Of a DNA stretch of 64,000 nucleotides, positions 41,940 through 49,974 are shown in pieces. Below the pieces are notes generated by a model that saw nothing but the letters and a program-made list of their open reading frames with translations, ran no database searches and had not been told where the DNA came from. The stretch is taken from contig JAWKKA010000011.1 in the NCBI GenBank assembly GCA_041393495.1, forward strand, positions 1 to 64,000, given 5' to 3'. Positions within the stretch are counted from its first letter, which is position 1. The number at the start of each line of letters is the position of its first letter. The position numbers and the translations under genes were made by a program. This DNA is from RHKX01 sp041393495. GTDB lineage: Bacteria; Actinomycetota; Thermoleophilia; Solirubrobacterales; 70-9.

Positions 41940-43044
41940 GGATCGCCGCCACCTCCTCGGTGATGTCGATGGCCACCGGACACCAGGTGATGCAGCGCCC
42001 GCAGCCGACGCAGCCGGAGGTCCCGAACTGGTCGATCCAGGTGGCCAGCTTGTGGGTCATCCATTGCCGGTAGCGCGAGCGCGCCGAGGCGCGGACGCTG
42101 CCGCCGTGGACGTAGGAGAAGTCCATCGTGAAGCAGGAGTCCCAGCGACGGGTGCGATCGGCCTCGGCGCCGGTCAGGTCGCTCGAGTCCTCGACGGTCG
42201 TGCAGAAGCAGGTCGGACAGACCATCGTGCAGTTGCCGCAGGTCAGGCAGCGCTCGGAGACCTCGTCCCAGCGCGGGTGCTCGTAGTTGCCGTAGAGCAG
42301 CTCCTTGATGCCGCCGGTGTCCATCGCGCGGCCCTGGGTGGCGGCCGCGTTCGCGATCCCGGCCGCCGCGGCATCGACCTCGGCGGCGCCGGCCGGCGCC
42401 GGCTCGACCGCGGCGAGCACCTCGGCGCCCCGCTCGGTGCCGGCCTCGCAGAGGAAGTAGTGGCGGCCGTCCTCGATCACCTCGGTGAGGGCGATGTCGT
42501 ACCCGCTCCCGGCGCGTGGGCCGGTCTCCATCGAGACGCAGAAGCAGGTGCCGCCGGCGACCGTGCAGTTGACGGCGACGAGGAAGGCGCCGTCGCGCCG
42601 GGCGGCGTAGAACGGGTCGGGGAAATCGCCGCCGACCATCACCCGGTCCTGGATCGCGATCGCGTGCAGCTCGCAGGAGCGGACGCCGACGAACGCGTAG
42701 GCCGGCGGGTCGTCGGCGCCGTCCTCGATCTCCAGCGCACCGTCGGAGTCGCGCGCGGCGCGCCAGAGCTTCACCTCGGGCGGGTGCAGGAACCGCTTCC
42801 ACGACTGCGGGCCGACGACGTAGCCGAACAGCGCCTCGTCCTCGCGTCGGCGCAACCGGTAGCTGCCGCCCTCCTGATCGTCGGTCCAGCCGACCGGCAG
42901 GTCGGCGCTGGTCGCGATCGGGTCATAGACGATCGCGCCGTCGCGGACGGTCGGGCCGATCACCTCGTAGCCGCGATCCGCGATCGTCGCGAGCAGGCGA
43001 TCGAACGCGTCACGCTCGATCGTCGTGGCCTCTCCGACCGCCAT
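41920..43044 (-). CDS. Hydrogenase beta subunit with two [4Fe-4S] clusters
   Basis: A 374-residue electron-transfer subunit of the sulfhydrogenase-beta/anaerobic sulfite reductase A type. The N-terminal half has SYRLRRREDEALFGYVVGPQ and RSCELHAIAIQDRV; the C-terminal half has two dicluster motifs, CLTCGNCTMVCPTCFC and CVGCGRCITWCPVAID. It begins the operon. TAGTCT lies 8 bases before its ATG on the minus strand, so the operon mRNA is probably leaderless. Confidence 0.92.
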   Translation of the reverse strand: MAVGEATTIERDAFDRLLATIADRGYEVIGPTVRDGAIVYDPIATSADLPVGWTDDQEGGSYRLRRREDEALFGYVVGPQSWKRFLHPPEVKLWRAARDSDGALEIEDGADDPPAYAFVGVRSCELHAIAIQDRVMVGGDFPDPFYAARRDGAFLVAVNCTVAGGTCFCVSMETGPRAGSGYDIALTEVIEDGRHYFLCEAGTERGAEVLAAVEPAPAGAAEVDAAAAGIANAAATQGRAMDTGGIKELLYGNYEHPRWDEVSERCLTCGNCTMVCPTCFCTTVEDSSDLTGAEADRTRRWDSCFTMDFSYVHGGSVRASARSRYRQWMTHKLATWIDQFGTSGCVGCGRCITWCPVAIDITEEVAAIRADPLD

Positions 43045-43052
43045 CGAAGCTC

Positions 43053-43058
43053 AGACTA
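43053..43058 (-). promoter_or_regulatory. Candidate -10 (TAGTCT) of the hydrogenase operon
   Basis: On the minus strand TAGTCT is followed by 8 bases and the ATG at 43044. There is no ribosome binding site. No clear -35 is seen. Confidence 0.5.
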
Positions 43059-43075
43059 CCCTGGCATCCGCAGGC

Positions 43076-44218
43076 TCACGTCACCGGTTCGGTGGCCGCG
43101 ACCGCCGCCGCCGCCACGGCGAGGGCGATCGCCGCCGCCGTCTGCTCAGGGTCACCGGCGACGAGGATCTGCTCGGCGGCCGCGAGGGCGTCGTCGACGC
43201 GGGCGATCGCGTCCCCGACGGTGCCGGGGTCGGGATCACGGCACGCGTAACGGGCAAGCGCGACGCCCTCGGAGGCCCTGGACAGGTCGGGTGGGCTTGC
43301 GGTCAGAGCGCCGCCGTAGGCCATCATCAGATACCCGCTGATCCGCAGCAGGCGACCGCTCACGGGCCGCACCTGGTCGAGGCGGGGCTTGCCTGCGTCC
43401 GGCAGCGGTCGACGGTCAAGCACTGCCGCCATCGTGCCGCCGGCGATCATCGCCCGGCCGGGCGCGTCCACTCCGGCACGGGCGGCCGCCCGCATCGCCA
43501 GGTACAGGTCGGGCAGCGGCTGCCCGTACGGGGAGTCGGACGCGAACACGATCCGCTCCGCCGGCACGCGGGCGAACAGCTCGAGGACGTCGACGGCCGC
43601 GAAGGCGGAGGTGTCGTAGAGCACGGTCGGGTGCTCGGCGAGCATCGACGCGAACATGCCCTGGCCGGCGATTCCGGCGTGAGCCAGGATCAGGGGAACC
43701 TCGGGGAATCGCAGCGCGAGCTCGGCCAGGGCATCCATCGGTGGCATACCCCGTCCGGCGTGGATCAGGATCGGGACGCGAGCATCGCGGGCGACGGCGA
43801 AGATCGCCTCGGCCGTGGGGTCGTGAAATCCGAACGCCTGCGCGCGGGGATGGAGCTTGATGCCGCGAGCGCCGCGCGCGAGGCAGCGCTCGGCCTCGCC
43901 GACCGGGTCCTCGGCGGGATCGAGTCGGCAGTACGGCGCCAGGCGGGCCGGGCTCTGGTCGGCCCAGTCGAGGACGCGGTCGTTGGGCCTGCGGTAGGCC
44001 GGGCTTCGATCCGGGTCGTGCAGCGGGAACACGCACGCCCGCGTGTCGGATCCGACTGCATCGAGATGCCAGAGCAGGGTCGCGAGGTCCTGGGAACGAC
44101 CGTCCTCGTCGGCGCCGAGATGGGTGTGCGCATCGACGACGACGGCTCCCGGTGCCAGCAGACCGGCCAGCTCATCGGCGAACGGCTGAAAGGCCCGCCC
44201 GAATCGCTCGGGGATCAC
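43076..44218 (-). CDS. Amidohydrolase-family (Amidohydrolase_2) metal-dependent hydrolase
   Basis: A TIM-barrel hydrolase with DAHTHLG (His31, His33), a possible carbamylation or metal-bridging region IKLHPRAQAFGFHD, ILIHAGRG, LILAHAGIAG and FASDSPYG holding the last Asp. The family includes decarboxylases and hydrolases of aromatic or cyclic substrates. The C-terminal 80 residues form an Ala-rich helical tail outside the barrel. The GTG at 44218 overlaps the stop of the next upstream gene (GTGA), which fixes the start and implies coupling. The substrate is unknown. Confidence 0.85.
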   Translation of the reverse strand: MIPERFGRAFQPFADELAGLLAPGAVVVDAHTHLGADEDGRSQDLATLLWHLDAVGSDTRACVFPLHDPDRSPAYRRPNDRVLDWADQSPARLAPYCRLDPAEDPVGEAERCLARGARGIKLHPRAQAFGFHDPTAEAIFAVARDARVPILIHAGRGMPPMDALAELALRFPEVPLILAHAGIAGQGMFASMLAEHPTVLYDTSAFAAVDVLELFARVPAERIVFASDSPYGQPLPDLYLAMRAAARAGVDAPGRAMIAGGTMAAVLDRRPLPDAGKPRLDQVRPVSGRLLRISGYLMMAYGGALTASPPDLSRASEGVALARYACRDPDPGTVGDAIARVDDALAAAEQILVAGDPEQTAAAIALAVAAAAVAATEPVT

Positions 44219-44844
44219 CGATGCTCCTCCAGCCGCCGGGCCGCCAGGGCGATGATCTCGACGCATCCATCCAGGTCGATCGCGGTCGAGTCGATGATGA
44301 GGTGGTAGAGGGCGGGGTCACGGGCGTCGGCCTGGTGGAAGCGGCGAACGTAGGCGTAGCGCGCGGGATCGGTGTCGCTCATGCGTTGCATGGCCTCCTC
44401 GCGGTCGATGCCTTGGAGCCGCATCGCCTGCCTCAGGCGAGCTTCGCGGGGACCGTCGAGGCGGACGTGCAGGGCCCGGGAGTCGCTGCGCAGGACCACC
44501 GCCGCGGCGCGACCGAGGATCACCCCGCGGCCGCTGTCGGCCCGCTCGAAGATCGTGCGCGCTGCCGCATCGGCGAGGTCGCGCTCGCTCGTCGCCCCGG
44601 CGTCCGCTTCGCCGATCCCGAACGCCCCGCCGATCGGCGCCATGCTCGTCAGCAGTCGCGCCAGGAGATGGCTCGAGCTGACGTCGTCACCGCGAAGCGC
44701 GGCGTCCAGCGGAGCGGAAGCGCCGGCGACCGCTTCGCTGTGGATCACGCGATCGACGAAGGGCACGGCGAGCCGCTCGGCGAGCCTCGGGCCGACCGCG
44801 CTTCCGCCCGCGCCGTAGGAGGCTGAGAGGGTGACGAGGCTCAC
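44215..44844 (-). CDS. Cytidylate-kinase-like P-loop protein
   Basis: The protein (209 residues from the GTG at 44844) opens VTLSASYGAGGSAVGPRLAE, the phosphate-binding loop of the cytidylate-kinase-like family, then has RGVILGRAAAVVL, ALHVRLDGPREAR and a late YHLIIDSTAIDLD. Family members phosphorylate nucleotides or are of unknown activity. GCGAGG lies about 10 bases before the GTG. It forms an operon with the amidohydrolase and is divergent from the patatin gene. Confidence 0.82.
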   Translation of the reverse strand: MSLVTLSASYGAGGSAVGPRLAERLAVPFVDRVIHSEAVAGASAPLDAALRGDDVSSSHLLARLLTSMAPIGGAFGIGEADAGATSERDLADAAARTIFERADSGRGVILGRAAAVVLRSDSRALHVRLDGPREARLRQAMRLQGIDREEAMQRMSDTDPARYAYVRRFHQADARDPALYHLIIDSTAIDLDGCVEIIALAARRLEEHR

Positions 44845-44956
44845 CGGCCGATCCTCGCCAATTGCGCGATCGGAATCAAGATGTCCCGAGCGCCTGTCGC
44901 TCGCGCGGTCAGCGTCGAGCACCCCCGGGTCGGCCGCTCCCGCTGCCCTCACCGCA

Positions 44957-44962
44957 TAGGCT
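44957..44962 (+). promoter_or_regulatory. Candidate -10 (TAGGCT) for leaderless patatin gene
   Basis: TAGGCT is 8 bases before the GTG at 44971 and supports that codon over the earlier ATG at 44881. Confidence 0.5.
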
Positions 44963-44970
44963 TCCGACCC

Positions 44971-46071
44971 GTGGCCCTCGACGAGCGACTCGACCTGTTC
45001 GCGATCAAGGCGAAGTTCGAGCAGGCCTCGGAGCTGACGCGGCTCGGCGGGATCGTGGCCGACGTCGGCTTTCTGCGCCGGGCCCGGCGGGCGCTGCTAC
45101 CGCTGCCGCTGGTCGACCGCGAGCCCGAGATCGACGCATCGGCGGTCTTCCCGCCGTTTCATTCCCAACCGGTCGACGCGCTCGACGGCAAGCGCGTCGC
45201 GGTGGTCGCCTCGGGAGGTGGCGGCGCCGCGGTCGCGCTGATCGGCGTTGCCCGCGCGCTCGAGGAGGCCGGGGTCGAGCCGGCCGAGATCGTCGGCTGC
45301 TCCGGCGGGGCGATCTGGGGATCGATGTGGGCGAGCGGCATGACCGCGCAGGAGATGGCCGACTTCTCGCTCGGCTGGCGGCCGCAGGACTACCTCGACG
45401 TCCAGTGGCTGAAGGTGCCGCGCTTCGCGCTGGCGGCCTTGCGCGGGTTCACCGGCCTCGCCAGGGGCGAGGCGATCGAGCGGCTGTTCGACGAGCGCCT
45501 CGCCGGGATGCGCTGCGCCGAGAGCGCGATCCCGATCAAGACCATCGTCTACAACATGGACCTCGGCCGGGTCGAGTACTTCGGGACGGCCGCGACGCCC
45601 GACGTCACGGTCGGCCACCTCGTCCGGGTCGCGATCGCGCTGCCGCTGTTCATCGAGGCGGTACCGGTCCACGGCCACCTCTACGTCGACGGCGGGATCA
45701 TCGAGGTCTGGCCGGTCCAGCCGGTCCTCGAGGAGGGCGGCTTCGACCACGTCGTCGGCGTCAACTTCATGCTCCCCGCCAACTTCGAGCCGAAGGACAT
45801 CACCGGCTGGCCCGACCGGCTCGGCGGCCTCTTCGAGGCGAGCCGCCAGCTCCAGCAGGGCTACCACCTCGAGCTCGCCCGGCGCGCCCGGACCCAGCTC
45901 GGCGAGCGCCTGACCCTGATCGATCCGGTCGAGGACTCCGAGCTGCACGGAACCTCGTTCTACGACCTGTTCCTCGACCGCAGCCACTGGCCGCGGCTGA
46001 TCCGCCAGGGCTACGACGCCGCGGCCGAGGCGCTCGACCGGCTCCGCGAGCGCGACGCGGCGCCGGCCTGA
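44971..46071 (+). CDS. Patatin-like phospholipase
   Basis: A 366-residue acyl hydrolase with the oxyanion glycine loop ASGGGGAAVALIG, nucleophile elbow VGCSGGAIWG (Ser111) and the Asp of the Ser-Asp dyad in LYVDGGIIEVWP. It would release fatty acids from membrane phospholipids or other lipids. No signal peptide is seen, so it acts inside the cell. The open frame extends upstream to 44881, but that part is not protein-like and overlaps the promoter. Confidence 0.9.
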   Translation: MALDERLDLFAIKAKFEQASELTRLGGIVADVGFLRRARRALLPLPLVDREPEIDASAVFPPFHSQPVDALDGKRVAVVASGGGGAAVALIGVARALEEAGVEPAEIVGCSGGAIWGSMWASGMTAQEMADFSLGWRPQDYLDVQWLKVPRFALAALRGFTGLARGEAIERLFDERLAGMRCAESAIPIKTIVYNMDLGRVEYFGTAATPDVTVGHLVRVAIALPLFIEAVPVHGHLYVDGGIIEVWPVQPVLEEGGFDHVVGVNFMLPANFEPKDITGWPDRLGGLFEASRQLQQGYHLELARRARTQLGERLTLIDPVEDSELHGTSFYDLFLDRSHWPRLIRQGYDAAAEALDRLRERDAAPA

Positions 46072-46081
46072 ATCAGCGCCC

Positions 46082-46276
46082 TCACCGCGTCGTCGTCTCC
46101 CCCTCATGGACCGCAGCCGCAAGCAGCGCGTCGGCGGCCCAGACGCAGACCTCCTCCGCTTCCGTGGAGCTGAGGCCGCGCGTGTCCTGAAGGACGATCA
46201 TCGCCTCCCAGCCGATCCGCAGCGTCAGGGCCGAGACGAGACGCTCATAGCGATCGGCCGGGAGCGTCGCCCGAGG
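46082..46276 (-). pseudogene. C-terminal remnant of a TetR-type regulator
   Basis: The last 60 or so residues of this frame (ADRYERLVSALTLRIGWEAM, IVLQDTRGLSSTEAEEV, WAADALLAAAVHEG) look like the final helices of a TetR regulator. No in-frame start or DNA-binding half exists: the preceding gene on this strand ends at 46312. It is most likely the tail of a regulator lost by deletion. Whether it is translated at all is doubtful. Confidence 0.55.
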
Positions 46277-46311
46277 CGATCGCGGCGTTCTGAGCGGCGG
46301 GCCGGCGACGC

Positions 46312-47088
46312 TCAGCCGCTCTCGGCCAGCTTCACGATCGCGAACGAGGCGCCCTGCGGGTCGATGAGGTGGGCGAAGCGCCCGATCGGCGTGTCGACCG
46401 GCTCGACGGTGACGGTCGCGCCGAGCTCGCGGGCCCTCGCCACCGTCGCGTCGCAGTCGGCGACCGCGAAGCAGGCGCTCCAGTGGGAGGGGACCTCGGG
46501 CGGGATCCGGTCGGCCATCTCCATCATGCCGCCGACCGGCTTGCCGCCGAGCTCCCAGACGACGTAGCCCTCGGGGGCCCCCGCGAAGGACGGCCGACCG
46601 GCCGTCCAGTCGAAGACAGCAGGGTAGAAGGCCCTGCCCGCATCGGGGTCGCGCGTCAGCAGCTCGTTCCAGCACAGCGAGTTGGGCTCGTTGACGAGGT
46701 CGGCGCCGGCGAACGCCCGCGGCTGCCAGACCCCGAAGACGGCGCCGTCGGGGTCGGCGAAGAACGCCATCCGGCCGATGTCGGTGACGTCCATCGGGGC
46801 GACGATCACGCTCCCGCCCGCGGCCTCGACCCGGGCGGCGGTCGCGTCGGCGTCGGCGACGCTGACGTAGGTCGACCAGGCGGTCGGCTGACCCTCCTGC
46901 ATGTGCGGCATCAGCCCGGCGATCGCCTTGCCGTCCTGCTCGAAGATCCGGTAGCCGCCGGTCTCCTCGGCGGGGCCGGGCTCGGTCGCGCTCCAGCCCA
47001 TCAGCTCCGAGTAGAACCGCGCCGATGCGTCTACGTCCGGCGACGACAGATCGATCCACGAAGGGGTCCCGGGTGCGAAGTCCGCCAT
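46312..47088 (-). CDS. Two-domain VOC (glyoxalase/bleomycin-resistance) family protein
   Basis: The 258-residue protein contains two VOC modules in tandem: PSWIDLSSPDVDASARFYSE to about residue 125, and LCWNELLTRDPDAGRAFYPA to the end. It resembles CFP30/hydroxylase-type actinobacterial VOC proteins (GGMMEMADRIPPEVPSHWSA). The family binds metal and catalyses isomerisation, ring-opening or drug binding. The substrate is unknown. The start is supported by GAGGAG about 8 bases upstream. Confidence 0.9.
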   Translation of the reverse strand: MADFAPGTPSWIDLSSPDVDASARFYSELMGWSATEPGPAEETGGYRIFEQDGKAIAGLMPHMQEGQPTAWSTYVSVADADATAARVEAAGGSVIVAPMDVTDIGRMAFFADPDGAVFGVWQPRAFAGADLVNEPNSLCWNELLTRDPDAGRAFYPAVFDWTAGRPSFAGAPEGYVVWELGGKPVGGMMEMADRIPPEVPSHWSACFAVADCDATVARARELGATVTVEPVDTPIGRFAHLIDPQGASFAIVKLAESG

Positions 47089-47223
47089 CTGCCAGCTCCT
47101 CTCGTCGAGGTTTCGCCCGAGTCTGTCAGACGCCGCCTGCCGGCGCCAGGTTCCGGTCCCGCCGCCGGCCCGAGCCGGCCAGCCGGCCGTGACCGCTGAA
47201 CGATCGATTCGCGGTCGCCCGCT

Positions 47224-47243
47224 GAGTGTTCCGCGGAACACTC
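47224..47243. promoter_or_regulatory. Perfect 20-base palindrome, operator-like
   Basis: Each half is GAGTGTTCCG with no spacer between halves. It is 136 bases upstream of the VOC start on the minus strand. Spacerless palindromes of this length are typical of dimeric-regulator sites, but the binding protein is unknown. Confidence 0.5.
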
Positions 47244-47441
47244 GCGGCGGTTGTGCCGCAAGGACCCCGCACGACGGAGGCTGACGGGAGGCGAGGCTTA
47301 CCCACCCCCTCGGCTCGGCTCGCTTGGCCGCATCGGGGAGGGCCGATCGGCTGGTCGGGCCACCAGTCGCGCCGGCCCTCCGCGTCTGTGCGCGGATCCG
47401 CACCGAGACCGGACGCCGAAGACGAGTGTTCCTCGGCGTGA

Positions 47442-47465
47442 ACGGTACGACCGCGGTCGTACCGT
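47442..47465. promoter_or_regulatory. Perfect 24-base palindrome just beyond the 3' end of tRNA-Ala(CGC)
   Basis: The half site is ACGGTACGACCG with no spacer. It begins 8 bases past the tRNA 3' end on the minus strand. A 12-bp stem with no loop and no following T-run is a poor terminator, so a protein-binding or recombination site, or a processing hairpin, are the alternatives. Confidence 0.5.
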
Positions 47466-47473
47466 CGTGCGAG

Positions 47474-47546
47474 TGGAGCTAGCCGGACTCGAACCGGCGA
47501 CCTCCTGGGTGCGATCCAGGCGCTCTTCCAGCTGAGCTATAGCCCC
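47474..47546 (-). tRNA. tRNA-Ala (anticodon CGC)
   Basis: The minus strand folds into a 73-base cloverleaf: acceptor GGGGCTA/TAGCTCC, D arm GCTC/GAGC, anticodon stem CCTGG/CCAGG with loop ATCGCAC (anticodon CGC, reading GCG), and T arm GCCGG-TTCGAGT-CCGGC. CCA is not encoded. Confidence 0.95.
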
Positions 47547-47684
47547 AAGCGCGGGTCGCCCCGCAGGGGGGAGGATACTTGGCTCACTGGGCGACCGCGA
47601 GGCGGCGGCCCGGCCGCAAGCGTCGCAGCAGGTGCCCGCTGACGCCCGTCGGGATCCGCCGGCATCTGCAACCCTTTAGGCCCC

Positions 47685-48419
47685 ATGGGAATCCTCGACG
47701 ACGCAATCCGCCAGCACCTCGAGCTGAAGCGCCAGCACGGCGCCGCCAGCTCCGAGCTCGAGCAGCTCGAGCAGGAGGCGTTCGGCCCGGCCGCCCGTCC
47801 CGGCGATCCCGAGTTCGAGACCGGTGAGGAGCCGGCGCCGGCCGCCGAGCTGCCGGTCGCCGCGGACGTCGGGAACGCCGAATGGCTGGCCGGCAACGAG
47901 GAGCCGACGACGGTCGCCCCAGCGCCGGCCGCGGAGCCGGAGTCGGTCGAGCAGCCGATTCCCGAGGCCCCCGAGGGCGCGATCTTCGACGTCGAGGAGG
48001 CCCAGCTCGGCGACATCGACCTCGAGGAGGAGCTCAAGTCGCCGGCTGAGCGCGCCCGCGAGGAGCACCCGCACCTCGACGACACCGTCGATCACCCAGG
48101 CCCCGAGGTCGAGTCGCTCTCGGAGGAGCTCGAGAACGCCGCCCCGGCGCCCGCCGCCCCCGATTCCGCCGAGCACGACGTCCCGCACGTCGCGCCGGCC
48201 GACGAGCCCGAAGCCACCGACCCCGAGGTTCCCGGCTCCACCGAGGAGCCCGAGTCGCTCGAGTTCGACCAGCTCCCCGGCGAGGCGGTCGAGGCCCGCA
48301 CCGACGACGAGAGCGACGAGGACCTGCTCGAGGAGACCCCCGACTTCCTCAAGGACGCGCCCGACGGCGAGGATCTCTGGTTCGAACAGGGCGAACCGAA
48401 GGACTTCGACTTCGACTGA
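47685..48419 (+). CDS. Acidic low-complexity protein with conserved ends, function unknown
   Basis: A 244-residue protein starting MGILDDAIRQHLELKRQHGA, a short basic helix, followed by a long Glu/Asp/Pro/Ala-rich region without predicted fold and ending ETPDFLKDAPDGEDLWFEQG plus EPKDFDFD. I recall this end pattern from hypothetical proteins of related actinobacteria. No membrane segment, signal peptide or enzyme motif is visible. It might be a flexible adaptor with short binding motifs at both ends. It follows tRNA-Ala(CGC) in divergent orientation. Confidence 0.75.
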   Translation: MGILDDAIRQHLELKRQHGAASSELEQLEQEAFGPAARPGDPEFETGEEPAPAAELPVAADVGNAEWLAGNEEPTTVAPAPAAEPESVEQPIPEAPEGAIFDVEEAQLGDIDLEEELKSPAERAREEHPHLDDTVDHPGPEVESLSEELENAAPAPAAPDSAEHDVPHVAPADEPEATDPEVPGSTEEPESLEFDQLPGEAVEARTDDESDEDLLEETPDFLKDAPDGEDLWFEQGEPKDFDFD

Positions 48420-48420
48420 C

Positions 48421-48554
48421 GGGCCGGGAGGCGCCGGGCTCGTCGTCATCGGCCGGCTTGCGTGCCAAGCACGCGGCACCGACCTCTTCCTCGATCCGGC
48501 GGCTCCCGACCTCGTCAGTCCCGGCCGGGCCGGGAGGCATCGGGCTCGTCGTCA
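48421..48554. repeat. 28-bp direct repeat in a convergent gap
   Basis: Bases 48421-48448 and 48527-48554 match at 26 of 28 positions (both begin GGGCCGGGAGGC and end CGGGCTCGTCGTCA). They lie 106 bases apart between the acidic-protein gene and gdhA. Confidence 0.65.
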
Positions 48555-48560
48555 CGAGCC
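48543..48560. terminator. Small hairpin in convergent gap, possible bidirectional terminator
   Basis: GGCTCGT-CGTC-ACGAGCC forms a perfect 7-bp stem with a 4-base loop, 26 bases beyond the stop of gdhA. No T-tract flanks it. Confidence 0.35.
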
Positions 48561-48585
48561 GGGCAGTCGGCCGCCCGGCCCGCCC

Positions 48586-49878
48586 TCAGCTGAAGTAGCC
48601 GCGCGTCCGACTCGCCTCGACGACGCGGCCGAGGCCGATCTCGAACGCGGCCTCGCGGAGCGACTTGGCCTCGCGCTCGGCACGGTGGGCGACCTCGCCG
48701 AAGGTCCGGCGCATGACGCTCTGGAGCATGTCGTTGACGGCGTCCTCCTCCCAGCGGAAGTGCTGCAGGTTCTGGACCCACTCGAAGTAGGAGACGACGA
48801 CGCCGCCGGCGTTGGCGATCAGGTCGGGGACGACGTAGATGTCGCGGTCGGCGAGGATCTGGTCGGCGGCGAAGGTCGTCGGGTTGTTCGCCCCCTCGAC
48901 CATCAGCCGACAGCCGAGGACGGCCGCGTTGTCCTCGTGGACCATCCCGCCCAGCGCGGCCGGGAAGAAGACGTCGCACGGCGTCTCGTAGAAGTCGCCG
49001 CCGTCGATCTCGTCGGCCTCCGGGAAGTCGGTGATCCTGCCCCCCTGCGTGTGGATGTGCTCGACCAGCCGGTCGGGGTCGATGCCCGCCTCGCTGCGGA
49101 TCGCGCCGTCCTGGTCGGAGACCGCGACCAGCTTTGCGCCGAGGTCCTGCATGGTCCGGGCTATCCAGGAGCCGACGTTGCCGTAACCCTGGACCGTGAA
49201 GGTCGTCTCGGCCGGGTCGATCCCGAGCCTCGCAGCCGCCTCCTCGAACATGACGACGCAGCCGCGGCCGGTCGCGGCCTCACGCCCGTAGGAGCCCTCG
49301 AGCGAGATCGGCTTGCCGGTGACGACCGCGGGCGTGTGGCCGTTGAGCTTGCCGAACTCGTCCATCATCCACGCCATCGTCTGGGCGTTGGTGCCGATGT
49401 CGGGCGCCGGGATGTCGCGGTTGGGGCCGACGAGCTTCGCGATCTTGTCCATCAGCGCCCGCGCGATCCCCTCGAGCTCGTGCTCTTTGAGGCCGCGCGC
49501 GTCGACGTTGACGCCGCCCTTCGCGCCGCCGAACGGGATCCCGGCGACCGCTGTCTTCCAGGTCATCATCGAGGCCAGCGCGCGGACCTCGTCGACATCG
49601 ACCTCGGGGTGGAATCGCATGCCGCCCTTGTAGGGACCGCGGGCGCCGTTGTGCTGGATCCGGAAGCCGTGGAAGACGTGCATGTCCCCGTCGGAGAGCT
49701 TGACCGGAATCTGAACCGAGATCTCGCGGTAGGGCTCCCAGAAGATCTGCCGCGCGTCCTCCTGCAGCCCGAGGCTGTCCCATGCGCGATCGAAGTGGTG
49801 CCGCACGACCTCCAACTCGGAGACGTTGGCCCGGCGGGTGCGGGGATCGGCCTCCGTCTCGTGCAGCTCGGTCGCCAT
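48586..49878 (-). CDS. gdhA: Glutamate dehydrogenase (Glu/Leu/Phe/Val family)
   Basis: Interconverts glutamate and 2-oxoglutarate plus ammonia with NAD(P). The substrate domain has PYKGGMRFHPEVDVDEVRAL, MTWKTAVAGIPFGGAKGGVN and NRDIPAPDIGTN; the coenzyme domain has TVQGYGNVGSWIART; the end has NAGGVVVSYFEWVQNLQHF. The length of 430 is that of short hexameric enzymes. The ATG at 49878 is fixed by GGGAGGAG about 6 bases upstream. It lies between the two tRNA-Ala genes. Confidence 0.96.
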   Translation of the reverse strand: MATELHETEADPRTRRANVSELEVVRHHFDRAWDSLGLQEDARQIFWEPYREISVQIPVKLSDGDMHVFHGFRIQHNGARGPYKGGMRFHPEVDVDEVRALASMMTWKTAVAGIPFGGAKGGVNVDARGLKEHELEGIARALMDKIAKLVGPNRDIPAPDIGTNAQTMAWMMDEFGKLNGHTPAVVTGKPISLEGSYGREAATGRGCVVMFEEAAARLGIDPAETTFTVQGYGNVGSWIARTMQDLGAKLVAVSDQDGAIRSEAGIDPDRLVEHIHTQGGRITDFPEADEIDGGDFYETPCDVFFPAALGGMVHEDNAAVLGCRLMVEGANNPTTFAADQILADRDIYVVPDLIANAGGVVVSYFEWVQNLQHFRWEEDAVNDMLQSVMRRTFGEVAHRAEREAKSLREAAFEIGLGRVVEASRTRGYFS

Positions 49879-49974
49879 CGCTCTCCTCCCGGTCGGACGG
49901 CCGCCTGTCCGCCATCCTCGCACAGTCGCGGCCGCGCGGCGGCCGACCTACAATCGCCCTGACCGCGAGGTCGC

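Larger units (their letters stand above)
47089..47473. other. 385-base intergenic region with two long perfect palindromes
   Basis: No convincing gene is present between the VOC gene and the tRNA. The region carries a perfect 20-base palindrome at 47224-47243 and a perfect 24-base palindrome at 47442-47465. A partial copy of the first (GAGTGTTCC) recurs at 47424. The rest shows no structure that I can name. Confidence 0.7.

Noticed and set aside
47226..47441. Small open frames in the gap before tRNA-Ala
   Set aside because: They overlap palindromes, lack promoter and ribosome binding site, and show no recognisable sequence.
47442..47546. Possible att site of an integrated element at tRNA-Ala(CGC)
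   Set aside because: No integrase, no direct repeat of the tRNA 3' end and no foreign-looking genes were seen nearby. The palindrome is reported on its own.
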